DNA of 64,000 bases, taken from positions 2,232,001 to 2,296,000 of the forward strand of contig NZ_CP080382.1 of assembly GCF_019443425.1 (NCBI RefSeq), written 5' to 3'. This document shows, piece after piece, positions 9,322-18,375 of this stretch (position 1 is the first letter of the stretch; every line of letters begins with the position of its first letter). The translations under genes and the position numbers were made by a program. A model generated the notes under the pieces. The model was given only the letters and a program-made list of their open reading frames with translations, was not told the origin of the DNA and searched no databases. The stretch comes from Arthrobacter sp. PAMC25284. Lineage in GTDB: Bacteria > Actinomycetota > Actinomycetes > Actinomycetales > Micrococcaceae.

Positions 9322-11049
9322 ATGACCGTCACTGAGGAATTCCGGGCAGCCCGGGACAGGCTTCTGGCGCTGCGCGAGGACTACGCCCTGGCCCGCGAGG
9401 AGTTCCGCTGGCCCCGCTTCGAGGAATTCAATTTCGCCCTCGACTGGTTCGACCAGATCGCGGCTGATCCAGCCAAGGCGGACAACCCTGCCCTGGTGAT
9501 CGTGGAGCAGGACGGCTCAGCGACGCGGCGCAGCTTCGCCGAACTTTCGGCCCGCTCCGGACAGGTTGCGAACTGGCTGCGCGGCCAGGGCGTCCGGCGC
9601 GGGGACCGGATGATCATCATGCTCGGCAACCAGGTGGAACTGTGGGAACTGATGCTTGCCGGCATCAAGATGGGCATCGTCCTGATCCCGACCACGACCC
9701 TGATGGGGCCGGCGGACCTGGCGGACCGGGTGGAGCGCGGCGGTGCCGCGTGGGCCGCCGTCGGGTCTGCCAACATAGCCAATTTCACCGGTGTTCCGGG
9801 CGATTACACCCTGATCGAGGTCGGCGACGACGGCGGCGCCGATACCGACGCGCTGCGGTACCGTGATTCCGCCGGGGCACCGCCGGATTTTACCCCCGAC
9901 GCGCCGACGCTGGCCGACGAAACCCTGCTGCTCTACTTCACTTCGGGCACCACGTCCAAGGCCAAACTGGTGGAACACACGCACACGTCCTACCCGGTGG
10001 GGCACCTGTCCACAATGTTTTGGATCGGCGTGGAACCCGGCGACGTGCACCTCAGCGTGGCCTCGCCCGGCTGGGCGAAACACGCCTGGTCCAACGTCTT
10101 CACGCCGTGGATCGCAGAAGCCTGCGTGTTCATCTACAACTACGAGCGCTTCGACGCGGGGGCGCTCATGGAGCAAATGGACCGCGAACGGGTCACGAGC
10201 TTCTGCGCCCCGCCGACCGTCTGGCGGATGCTCATCCAGGCCGACCTCACCCTGCTCAAGCACCCTCCCACCAAGGTGGTCTCCGCCGGCGAACCGCTCA
10301 ACGCCGAGGTCATCGACCAAGTACACCGCGCCTGGGGACAGACAATCCGCGACGGCTTCGGGCAGACCGAATCCACCGTGCAGATCGCCAACACCCCTGG
10401 CCAGCCGATCAAGATCGGCGCCATGGGCAAGCCGCTGCCGGGCTACGACGTTGTCCTGCTGGACCCTGCCACCGGGGAGGAAAGCAACGAAGGGGAACTG
10501 TGCCTGCGCCTGGATCCCCGCCCCGCCGGCCTGATGAAGGCCTACTACGGGGACCCGGACAAAACAGCGGAAGCCTTCCGCGGCGGCTATTACCACACCG
10601 GTGACATGGCAAGCCGGGACGAGAGCGGCATTATCACCTATGTGGGGCGCGGCGACGACGTGTTCAAGTCCTCGGACTACCGGTTGTCCCCGTTCGAGCT
10701 GGAAAGCGTCCTGATCGAACACCCGGCCGTCGCGGAGGCCGCCGTCGTCCCATCCCCGGATCCGATCAAGTTCTCGGTTCCTAAGGCGTTCGTGGTCCTG
10801 GCGGCCGGGCACACCCCAGGGCCCGAGTTGGCCGAGGACATCCTGCAGTATTGCCGGGATCATCTGGCCCCCTTCAAGCGGATCCGCCGGCTGGAGTTCG
10901 CCGAGCTGCCTAAAACGATCTCCGGTAAGATCCGCCGGGTGGAGCTGCGGCACAGCGAAGAAGTGCGCCACGGCGGCGGCGCCGTGCCGGAAGGCCTCGG
11001 CATCGAGTACTCCGAGGCCGATTTCCCCGGACTCAAGGCACGGGGCTGA
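9322..11049 (+). CDS. AMP-dependent acyl-CoA synthetase
   Basis: About 575 residues from the ATG at 9322, chosen because AAAGG lies 7 bases upstream; upstream in-frame ATGs at 9301 and before are alternatives. The adenylate-forming motifs are complete: LYFTSGTTSKAKLVEHTH (P-loop), DGFGQTEST, YHTGDMASRDESG, GRGDDVFKSSDYRLSPFELES and the C-terminal catalytic Lys in LPKTISGKIRR. It activates a carboxylic acid with ATP to acyl-AMP and then acyl-CoA. Similarity is to the medium-chain/acetyl-CoA-synthetase-like group. The MarR gene follows after 2 bp, so the two are co-transcribed. Confidence 0.92.
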   Translation: MTVTEEFRAARDRLLALREDYALAREEFRWPRFEEFNFALDWFDQIAADPAKADNPALVIVEQDGSATRRSFAELSARSGQVANWLRGQGVRRGDRMIIMLGNQVELWELMLAGIKMGIVLIPTTTLMGPADLADRVERGGAAWAAVGSANIANFTGVPGDYTLIEVGDDGGADTDALRYRDSAGAPPDFTPDAPTLADETLLLYFTSGTTSKAKLVEHTHTSYPVGHLSTMFWIGVEPGDVHLSVASPGWAKHAWSNVFTPWIAEACVFIYNYERFDAGALMEQMDRERVTSFCAPPTVWRMLIQADLTLLKHPPTKVVSAGEPLNAEVIDQVHRAWGQTIRDGFGQTESTVQIANTPGQPIKIGAMGKPLPGYDVVLLDPATGEESNEGELCLRLDPRPAGLMKAYYGDPDKTAEAFRGGYYHTGDMASRDESGIITYVGRGDDVFKSSDYRLSPFELESVLIEHPAVAEAAVVPSPDPIKFSVPKAFVVLAAGHTPGPELAEDILQYCRDHLAPFKRIRRLEFAELPKTISGKIRRVELRHSEEVRHGGGAVPEGLGIEYSEADFPGLKARG

Positions 11050-11051
11050 CC

Positions 11052-11558
11052 ATGGGAAGTCCGTTGCCGCGGGACCCGATCGAGGAGGCCCGGCTGAATT
11101 GGGAACGGCACGGCTGGGCCGACGTCGCCGCCCCGATGGCCGCCATCACCGCCATCATGCGGACCCAGCAGATCCTGCTGGCCAAGATCGAAACCGTCCT
11201 CAAGCCGTTCGGGCTGACCTTTGCCCGCTATGAGCTGCTGGCCCTGTTGAGTTTCGCCCGCAGCGGCGCGCTTCCGATGAGCAAGGCCAGCGCACTGCTG
11301 CAGGTCCACCCCACCTCGGTGACGAACGCCGTCGACCGGCTGCAGGGGGCCGGCCTGGTGCTGCGCTCCCCGCATCCCACAGACGGGCGCACCACCCTGA
11401 TCGAGCTCACCCCCGAGGGGCGCACGCTGGCGAAGCGCGCGACGGCGGTGCTCAACGCCGAGGTCTTCGGCCAGTCCGGTTTCGCCGACGGCGACGTCGA
11501 CGAGCTGATCCGGATCCTCGGCGCCTTCCGTCGGGACGCCGGCGACTTCGCAGACTGA
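11052..11558 (+). CDS. MarR-family transcriptional regulator
   Basis: 168 residues. A winged helix core spans about residues 40-125: LKPFGLTFARYELLALLSFARSGALPMSKASALLQVHPTSVTNAVDRLQGAGLVLRSPHPTDGRTTLIELTPEG. The DGRTTLIELTPEG wing is typical of MarR proteins. It follows the acyl-CoA ligase by 2 bp and probably represses this ligase operon and/or the divergent dehydrogenase in response to an acyl-CoA or aromatic acid. Confidence 0.92.
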   Translation: MGSPLPRDPIEEARLNWERHGWADVAAPMAAITAIMRTQQILLAKIETVLKPFGLTFARYELLALLSFARSGALPMSKASALLQVHPTSVTNAVDRLQGAGLVLRSPHPTDGRTTLIELTPEGRTLAKRATAVLNAEVFGQSGFADGDVDELIRILGAFRRDAGDFAD

Positions 11559-11963
11559 GGCCGGGGCCGGGCCGCGCACGATGGCCCAGCTGATTTCCAG
11601 GGCACCGCGCCGCGAGCGATGCACCAGGTCCCGCGGCGGTTCGATGCTGACGATCCTGAACGTCGCTTGCGGCCCGCCCCAATCGGCGATGACATCACCG
11701 ACTTTCAACTCCTGCAGCGCGGGTTCAATGTGCCGCAGTCCGCGCCGCCGGGGCGGGACGACGAGTTCCGCCCAGCGCGGCAGGTACCAGCCGGACCGTT
11801 TCCTGCCCAGCTGCAGAACCCAGGGCCACACCGCATCCGGCGGTGCGGGCAGCTCGAAGCCGCGGTCCATAACGACGTCGGGAGAACGAACCGGCGTGTC
11901 CCCAGGCACGACAGCGAGGACCTCCTCCGGGTACGGTCCGACGCCGAGAAACCCGGTGTTCAT
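11559..11963 (-). pseudogene. 3'-truncated SRPBCC-like protein remnant
   Basis: From the ATG at 11963 the frame reads MNTGFLGVGPYPEE...ELPAPPDAVWPWVLQLGRKRSGWYLPRWAELVVPP...DWGGPQATFRIVSIEPPRDLVHRSRRGALEISWAIV. This resembles the first two thirds of the actinobacterial SRPBCC (START-like ligand-binding) proteins. Family-like sequence ends near 11570, where the frame runs antisense through the marR gene to 10860. The last strands and long C-terminal helix are missing. A deletion fusing its 3' end to the marR tail would explain this. It lies 24 bp downstream of the enoyl-CoA hydratase stop on the same strand. Confidence 0.5.
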
Positions 11964-11987
11964 GGCTGTCCCTTCCGGCGCTGCTGC

Positions 11988-12801
11988 CTAGCGGTGCGTG
12001 AAGTCGGGCTGGCGCTTCTCCGCGAAGGCTGCCATTCCCTCTTTCTGGTCTGCGGTGGCAAACATCGAATGGAACAGGCGCCGTTCAAACACCACGCCCT
12101 GGGCGAGTCCCGTCTCGAAGGCTGCATTGACGGCTTCCTTGGCCATCATCGCCGCCGGCTTGGACTTGGACGCGATGACCTCCGCGGCCTTGAGCGCCTC
12201 CTCCACGACGTCCGCGGCCGGGACGACGCGGGAGACCAGGGCCCGAGCGCTCGGCCTCCTCCGCGTCCATCAGGCGGCCGGTCAGAATCATGTCCATGGC
12301 CTTTGATTTGCCCACGGCGCGGGTAAGCCGCTGCGAACCGCCCATCCCCGGAAGCACGCCGAGATTGATCTCCGGCTGGCCAAACTTGGCGTTGTCACCG
12401 GCGATGATGAAATCGCACATCATGGCCAATTCGCAGCCGCCGCCCAGGGCGAAGCCGGACACCGCCGCGACGACGGGGATGCGCAGGCGGGTAAAGTCCT
12501 CCCAGCCACGGAACCAGTCCGACGCGTACATGTCCATGTAGCCCTGGGACTGCATTTCCTTGATGTCGGCACCGGCGGCGAAGGCCTTGGCGGAGCCGGT
12601 CAGCACGACCGCCCCGACCTCGGGGGCAGAATCCATGGCGGTCACGGCAGCCACCAGTTCATCCAGGGTGGCCTTATTGAGCGCGTTCAGGGCCTTGGGC
12701 CGGTTCAACGTAATGAGGCCCACCCGGCCGCGGCGCTCCACGAGAATATTTTCGAAGTTTTCGGTCATGCCTGTCCCCTTAGCTGAGTCTGTGGTGTGCA
12801 C
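11988..12801 (-). pseudogene. Enoyl-CoA hydratase, frameshifted
   Basis: The first frame ([31 protein letters not shown]... [69 protein letters not shown]) contains the crotonase oxyanion hole and both catalytic Glu regions. It breaks at AEEAERSG and resumes as [25 protein letters not shown] to a normal end PDFTHR. One extra C in 12242-12244 explains it; repaired length is ~270 residues. The usual start is MTENF near 12769; the longer frame starts at 12801. The enzyme hydrates 2-enoyl-CoA to 3-hydroxyacyl-CoA (methacrylyl-CoA in valine breakdown). It closes the mmsA/mmsB cluster. Confidence 0.85.
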
Positions 12802-12804
12802 CGG

Positions 12805-13731
12805 CTACTGCGCGGATTTGTCCCGGATATCGGTGATGATGCCGGAGAAGTCCCGGCCGGCCCCGCCTTCCGCTGCAAACGTATCGTAGATTTCCGAGGC
12901 CAGCGGTCCCAGCCGGGCCGCGACACCGGTGCTCTCGAGCGCGTTGAGCGCCAGCCTGAGATCCTTCGCCATGAGCGCGCCGGCGAACCCTGGCTGGTAG
13001 TCCCGGTTGGCGGGGCTGGCCGGGACAGGCCCCGGTACGGGGCAGTTGGTGGTCAGGGCCCAGCACTGCCCCGAAGCGGCCGAAGCGACGTCGAAGAGTG
13101 CCTGATGCGTCAGTCCCAGTTTCTCGCCGAGCACAAAAGCCTCACTCACCGCAATCATAGAGACGCCGAGAATCAGGTTGTTGCAGATCTTGGCGGCCTG
13201 GCCCGCACCGTGTTCCCCGCAATGGACCGCGCGTTTACCCATTACCTCCAGCAGCGGACGGACCGTCTCAAAATCGTCCGGCAGGGCACCGACCATAAAC
13301 GTCAGGGTTCCGGCTTCGGCCCCTACGACTCCGCCGGAAACGGGGGCATCCACTGACCGATGCCCGGCGGCAACGGCCAATTCCGCGGCTTGGCGGGCCT
13401 CGTCAACGTTGATGGTGGAGCAGTCCAGGAACATGGTGTCCGGACCCGCGACCTGCAGGAGCCCGGGCTGGCCTCCGGTGCCGCGGTAGGCCTCCAGCAC
13501 GTGCAGCCCGCTCGGGAACATGGTCAGGACGACGGCGGCTCCCGCCACGGCCTCGGCTGCCGTGGCCGTGGTGGCGATCCCGTGCGCGCGGGCTGCCTCC
13601 AGCGCCTCCGGGACGACGTCGAATCCGACCACGGTGTACCCGGCGTTGGCCAGGTTGACGGCCATCGGGCCACCCATGTGTCCCAGGCCCAGGAAGGCAA
13701 TGGTGCCGCTGTCCGGAATGGTTTCAGGCAT
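12805..13731 (-). CDS. mmsB: 3-hydroxyisobutyrate dehydrogenase
   Basis: 308 residues from the ATG at 13731, preceded by AAAGGAGAAGAACC. It has the NAD-binding GLGHMGGPMAVNLANAGY at the N-terminus, the substrate motif DAPVSGGVVGAEAGTLTFMVGA and the catalytic Lys in GAGQAAKICNNLILG. Glu-Gly-rich C-terminal GAGRDFSGIITDIRDK is typical of HIBADH. It oxidises 3-hydroxyisobutyrate to methylmalonate semialdehyde. It overlaps the stop of the upstream hydrolase gene by 8 bp, and the product is the substrate of MmsA encoded at 14831. Confidence 0.95.
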   Translation of the reverse strand: MPETIPDSGTIAFLGLGHMGGPMAVNLANAGYTVVGFDVVPEALEAARAHGIATTATAAEAVAGAAVVLTMFPSGLHVLEAYRGTGGQPGLLQVAGPDTMFLDCSTINVDEARQAAELAVAAGHRSVDAPVSGGVVGAEAGTLTFMVGALPDDFETVRPLLEVMGKRAVHCGEHGAGQAAKICNNLILGVSMIAVSEAFVLGEKLGLTHQALFDVASAASGQCWALTTNCPVPGPVPASPANRDYQPGFAGALMAKDLRLALNALESTGVAARLGPLASEIYDTFAAEGGAGRDFSGIITDIRDKSAQ

Positions 13732-14831
13732 GGTTCTTCTCCTTTGAAGAAAGCTGCAGTTCTCGCCGGCCAAGCGGCGCAAAGTAGGCCTCGACGTCGT
13801 CGTCCGCGACGTCCGCGAGAGCCGCGGGCTGCCAGTGCGGTGTCCGGTCCTTGTCCACCACCTGGGCCCTGATGCCCTCGCGGAAGTCCGCCCCGGCCAG
13901 GCACCGCAGCCCCACCCGGTACTCCTGTGCCAAGGCCCCGGCCAGGTCCATCCCCCGGACCCGGCGCAGCGAGGCCAACGTGACCTTGACGGAAGTCGGG
14001 GACTTGGCGTCGATCGTTTCGGCGGCCGCTGCGGCGTCGCCACCGCACTTGCCGTCGAAGGCGCGCAGCCGCCGCACGATTTCCCCTGCGTCATCGCCGC
14101 CGTAACAGCTATCAATCCAGTCCCGCTGCTGCTCCAGGGCGGACGGCGGTGCCGGCTCGGCGAAGCGCGCGACGACGGACTCGGCCGGTTCGGTTTCCAG
14201 CGCTGCCCCCAGATCGTCCAGGCGTTCGGACGGCACGAAGTGGTCGGCGAGACCAAGGAAGAGCGCGTCGGCGCCGGACAGGTGCGCACCGGTGAGGGCG
14301 GCATGGGTACCGGACTCCCCCGGCGCACGGGAGAGCAACAGGGTGCCCCCGACATCGGGCACAAAGCCGATGGTGGTTTCCGGCATGCCCATCCGGGTCC
14401 GTTCGGTGACGATCCGGACCGAACCGTGCGCGGAGATCCCCACCCCGCCGCCGAGGACCAGCCCGTCCATTAATGCCACGTATGGCTTCGGATAGGCGTC
14501 GATCAGGGCGTTCAGCCGGTACTCCTCGGCCCAGAATTCTTCCGTGGCGGCGCCGCCGGCGAGCATGTCCCGGTATATCGCCACGATGTCCCCGCCGGCG
14601 CAAAGCCCCCGGTCGCCGGCGCCGCGGACCAGGACCGCGTCCACCTCATCGTCGTCGGCCCATTGCGTGAGCTGGCGGAGCATGGCCGAAGCCATACCGG
14701 CGGTGAGGGCGTTGACAGCCTTGGGCCGGTTGAGCGTCACGATGCCGAGGCGGCCCCCGCTGCTCGAACAGGACCTCTTCCACTGCAACCCCGGATGCGG
14801 GATCGGCCGGGGCCGGAACCTGCTCCGCCAT
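13724..14831 (-). pseudogene. 3-hydroxyisobutyryl-CoA hydrolase, frameshifted near the N-terminus
   Basis: The true start is the ATG at 14831, overlapping the mmsA stop (TGATG): MAEQVPAPADPASGVAVEEVLFEQRG. The frame then breaks and continues as RLGIVTLNRPKAVNALTAGM. An extra C in the run 14754-14758 is responsible. A shorter start at 14788 (354 codons) is an artefact. The remaining body has AGGDIVAIYRDM, VALMDGLVLGGGVGISAHG and MPETTIGFVPDVGGT, the signature of HIBCH-type crotonases, and the family length (~368 residues). It releases 3-hydroxyisobutyrate from its CoA ester, feeding MmsB. Confidence 0.85.
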
Positions 14832-16330
14832 CAGCTGCCTGCCGGCATCACGAAGCTGGCACCCTGCCGGATCCCGGAAGGCCAGCGGGTGGTGACGGTT
14901 TTGGTCTTGGTATAGAACCGGAACGCGTCGGCGCCGTGCTGATTGAGGTCGCCGAAACCGGAGGCCTTCCAGCCGCCAAAGGTGTAATAGGCGATCGGCA
15001 CCGGGATGGGGACGTTGATGCCGACCATGCCCACCTGGACGCGGCTGGCGAAGTCGCGGGCAGTGTCGCCGTCGCGGGTGAAGATCGCCACACCGTTGCC
15101 GAACTCGTGCTCGCTGCACAGCCGGAGCGCCTCGTCGTAGTCCTCCGCACGGAGCACGCTCAGCACGGGACCGAATATCTCCTCTTTGTAGATCGACATG
15201 TCCTTCGTGACGTTGTCGAAGAGGGTCGGGCCGACCCAAAAACCGTCGTCGTAGCCCTCAACCGTGAGGCCACGGCCGTCGGCGACCAGGTTGGCTCCCG
15301 CGGCGACGCCGGCGGCGATATAGCCTTCGATCCGTTCCTTGGCCGCGGCCGTCACCACCGGACCGAAGTCCGAGTCAGCTGCGAGGCTGGGGCCAACTTT
15401 CAGTGCGGCAATACGCTCGGTGAGCCTGGCGACGAGAGCGTCGCCGGTAGCCTTACCGACCGGCACAGCCACGGAGATCGCCATGCAGCGCTCTCCGGCG
15501 GAGCCGAAGCCGGCGCCGATCAGGGCGTCCGCGGCCATGTCCAGGTCCGCGTCCGGTATGATCACCATGTGGTTTTTCGCCCCGCCGAAACACTGGGCGC
15601 GCTTGCCGTGTGCGGCCGCGGTGGCGTAAATGTACTGTGCGATGGGGGTGGATCCGACGAAGCCGACGGCCTGCACCCGGGAATCCTCCAGCAGCGCGTC
15701 CACAGCTTCCTTGTCCCCGTTGACCACGTTGAAGACGCCGTCAGGCAGCCCGGCCTCGGTGAACAGTTCGGCCAGGCGCAGCGGCACGGACGGATCCCGT
15801 TCGGAGGGCTTAAGGATGAAGGAGTTGCCCGCCGCGAGGGCGGGTCCGGACTTCCAGAGCGGAATCATGGCGGGGAAGTTGAACGGTGTGATTCCGGCGA
15901 CGACACCGAGCGGCTGACGCAGCGAGTGGACGTCGATGCCGGTCCCGGCACTGTCGGAGAACTCGCCCTTGAGCAGGTGCGGGGCGCCGGCGGCGAACTC
16001 CACGACCTCAATGCCGCGCTGGATGTCCCCCTTGGCGTCCGGGAAGGTCTTGCCGTGCTCCGAGGAGAGCAGGGTGGCCAATTCGTCCATGTGGTCGTTG
16101 ACGAGGTCAACAAATTTCAGCAGGATCCGGCCGCGTCGCTGGGGGTTCATGGCTGCCCATTCCAGCTGGCCCTTCTCCGCGCTGGCGATAGCGTTGCGGA
16201 CTTCCTCAGTGCTGGCCAGCGGAAGCCGCGCCTGCACCTTGCCGGTGCAGGGATCGAACACGTCACTGAAACGGCCCGAGGTACCTTCCACCCGTTGACC
16301 GTCGATGTAGTGGGATAGCTCGCGAACCAT
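14831..16330 (-). CDS. mmsA: Methylmalonate-semialdehyde dehydrogenase (CoA-acylating)
   Basis: 499 residues, the normal MmsA length. Motifs: GVVAGITPFNFPAMIPLWKSGPALAAGNSFILKPSERDPS, VGFVGSTPIAQYIY, AQCFGGAKNHMVIIPDADLD, and the catalytic Cys in GSAGERCMAISVAV; EEIFGPVLSVLRA near the C-terminus. The GERCMA context is characteristic of MmsA rather than ordinary aldehyde dehydrogenases. It converts methylmalonate semialdehyde with CoA and NAD+ to propionyl-CoA, the final step of valine catabolism. It is the first gene of a four-gene minus-strand operon. Confidence 0.95.
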   Translation of the reverse strand: MVRELSHYIDGQRVEGTSGRFSDVFDPCTGKVQARLPLASTEEVRNAIASAEKGQLEWAAMNPQRRGRILLKFVDLVNDHMDELATLLSSEHGKTFPDAKGDIQRGIEVVEFAAGAPHLLKGEFSDSAGTGIDVHSLRQPLGVVAGITPFNFPAMIPLWKSGPALAAGNSFILKPSERDPSVPLRLAELFTEAGLPDGVFNVVNGDKEAVDALLEDSRVQAVGFVGSTPIAQYIYATAAAHGKRAQCFGGAKNHMVIIPDADLDMAADALIGAGFGSAGERCMAISVAVPVGKATGDALVARLTERIAALKVGPSLAADSDFGPVVTAAAKERIEGYIAAGVAAGANLVADGRGLTVEGYDDGFWVGPTLFDNVTKDMSIYKEEIFGPVLSVLRAEDYDEALRLCSEHEFGNGVAIFTRDGDTARDFASRVQVGMVGINVPIPVPIAYYTFGGWKASGFGDLNQHGADAFRFYTKTKTVTTRWPSGIRQGASFVMPAGS

Positions 16331-16552
16331 GTCTCGAATGCTCCTTTATGCCTGTGGATGCCCGGTTTGTGAACGGGCCTGCCAGCCTCTTCGGTGGTGG
16401 GCGGTGTAGCCCCCGCGATCTCGGATGACGGCGGCGGCTTGTGAGCCAGCACACCTTCACTGCCGAATCTACTCGGACTTCCTACTAAATTCCAGAGGGC
16501 CTGTGGCGACCTGCCGCTTCGCCGGGCGGCCAAGTTCGGTAAGTTAGGGGGT

Positions 16553-17359
16553 GTGAAGATTGCTACCTGGAATGTGAACTCGCTTCGTGCCCGTGCCGAC
16601 CGTGTTGAGGCGTGGCTCCAGCGCTCGGACTGTGACGTCCTGGCGATTCAGGAAACGAAGTGCAAGGACGAAAACTTTCCGTGGGAGCTCTTCGAAAACA
16701 ACGGCTACGAGGTGGCGCACTTTGGCTTGAGTCAATGGAACGGGGTGGCGATCGCCTCCCGGGTGGGCCTCGACGACGTCGAACGCACCTTCCCTGACCA
16801 GCCGGTCTTCGGCAAAAACGGCAAGGACCCCGTACAGGAGGCCCGGGCAATCGGCGCCACATGCGGCGGCGTCCGGGTCTGGAGCCTTTACGTTCCCAAC
16901 GGCCGCGCCCTCAACGACGAGCACATGCCTTACAAGCTCAGCTGGCTTGAAACGCTGAAAAATCACGCCCAGGGCTGGGTCACGGCGGACCCGGAGACAC
17001 AAATCGCCTTGATGGGCGACTGGAATATCGCTCCGCAGGACGAGGATGTCTGGGACATCGAATACTTCCGCACCGAGGGCCTGACCCACGTCAGCGAACC
17101 TGAAAGGGCAGCGTTCCGGGCCTTCGAGGACGCCGGATACCAGGACGTCGTCCGCCCGCATGCGCCCGGCCCGGGGGTCTACACCTACTGGGATTACACC
17201 CAGCTGCGCTTTCCGAAGAAAGAAGGGATGCGGATCGACTTCGTGATGGCCTCCCCGGCGCTGTCGTCCCGTGTCACCGGAGCGGTGATCGACCGCGAAG
17301 AGCGGAAGGGCAAGGGCGCCTCGGACCATGCCCCCGTCATCGTCGAACTCGCCGACTGA
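16553..17359 (+). CDS. xth: Exodeoxyribonuclease III / AP endonuclease
   Basis: 268 residues starting with GTG at 16553 (MKIATWNVNSLRARADRVEAWL), the standard N-terminus of this family. Catalytic residues are visible: Asn in TWNVNS, Glu in AIQETKC, the GDWNIAP motif (Asp/Asn), RIDFVMAS and the GASDHAPV histidine. The enzyme cleaves DNA 5' of abasic sites and has 3'-5' exonuclease and 3'-phosphatase activity in base-excision repair. A tryptophan replaces the more usual Phe in GDFNIAP. Confidence 0.95.
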   Translation: MKIATWNVNSLRARADRVEAWLQRSDCDVLAIQETKCKDENFPWELFENNGYEVAHFGLSQWNGVAIASRVGLDDVERTFPDQPVFGKNGKDPVQEARAIGATCGGVRVWSLYVPNGRALNDEHMPYKLSWLETLKNHAQGWVTADPETQIALMGDWNIAPQDEDVWDIEYFRTEGLTHVSEPERAAFRAFEDAGYQDVVRPHAPGPGVYTYWDYTQLRFPKKEGMRIDFVMASPALSSRVTGAVIDREERKGKGASDHAPVIVELAD

Positions 17360-17390
17360 TGGACACAGGCCGTGGAAGCATCGTGATCCC

Positions 17391-18321
17391 GTGACCGGAA
17401 ACCTATACCGCGGGCAGGCAGGGCTGCCGTTTTCCTCAGCGCTCAGGATCTATGAGCCGCTGGAAGCATTCCCGGCCGGCCAGCAGGACTTCCTGCGCAC
17501 GGCCGCAGCCGGCACAGCGTCCCGGGCGGCAGTGGAAAACGCCGAGCTGCTCGCGTCGCTGGGCCGCATTACGCGCCCTGGCGGCGACCCGTTTCCGACT
17601 GGGCGGACCGATCTGGTGCGGATCGTCCCGCTCCCGCCCGCCGGAAAGAACGCACCGGCCACTGCCGGGGAGGTGGCCGGGGAGGTGGCCGGGTCTGGCA
17701 CGCCGGCGGCGGCCCCGGTCCGCCGAAGAACTGCTGTATTGCCCCAGCCAGCTGGTCCTCCGGGCGGGTTTGGCCGCGAACGCGTTGATGGAAGGTATCC
17801 ATGGGCCCTTGGCCCAGCTCCTGATCCCGGCGGAGCAGCGGGACAAGCACCAGGGCCGCATCGACGAGGCGCGGGCGCAGGAGGGCCTCATCCGCGTCCA
17901 TACCCGCGCTTCCACATGGGGCATACCGTTCAGCTGGTTCTGCCTCTTCCAGGAATCGGACCTCACCGAGGTCATCGAATCTGAGGGCCACATTGTCACT
18001 GTCCGTATCCGGGCGAGAATCGAAGCGGCCCTGGAACGGGTGCGTTTTGCGGTGTCGCATTTGGCCGTTGCCGCGCCGGACCTCGACATGCTTGAGGATC
18101 TGACCCAGCTCACGGAGTGGATCGAACTCTTCCACCCGGGGTCGGTCGTGGAACTTGACTACGGCGCGGTTGCTGACAAGGTCTTCCCGGACGATTCCCC
18201 GCTCGATGTAAGGCTCGGCATTGAGTGCCTGGCCGAAGGCGACATGACAGGGGCGGCGGCAGCGTACCGCAGGCTCGCCTCCCGCTGGATCCCGATCCGG
18301 CAACTGGCCCGCGCGTCCTGA
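17391..18321 (+). pseudogene. Unrecognised protein, frameshifted
   Basis: I do not recognise this family. From the GTG at 17391 it reads MTGNLYRGQAGLPFSSALRIYEPLEAFPAGQQDFLRTAAAGTASRAAVENAELLASLGRI..., passes a GEVAGEVAG repeat (two 12-bp units near 17670-17690), then shifts frame at the CCCC run 17713-17716 and continues RSAEELLYCPSQLVLRAGLAANALMEGIHGPLAQLLIPAEQ...SWFCLFQESDLTEVIESEGHIVTVRIRARIEAALERV...ECLAEGDMTGAAAAYRRLASRW to a normal stop. Corrected length is ~309 residues. No signal peptide or membrane segment. It directly follows xth (32 bp) and is conserved-looking (helical, charged), so it may belong with it. Confidence 0.65.
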
Positions 18322-18375
18322 GCCGGCGGGTCCAGCCGCCGGCCTGGCCGGCGGACCGCACGTCGTGTCAGGACC

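Noticed and set aside
9517..10971. 484-codon open frame antisense to the acyl-CoA ligase
   Set aside because: Composition (Gly/Arg/Val/His-rich) and lack of any motif mark it as a high-GC shadow of the ligase gene.
12805..14364. 519-codon frame suggesting an Arg/Ser-rich domain fused to mmsB
   Set aside because: The upstream part is an off-frame reading of the hydrolase gene; mmsB has its own start and ribosome site at 13731.
14663..16318. 551-codon open frame antisense to mmsA
   Set aside because: Shadow of a long GC-rich gene on the other strand; no motif or ribosome site.
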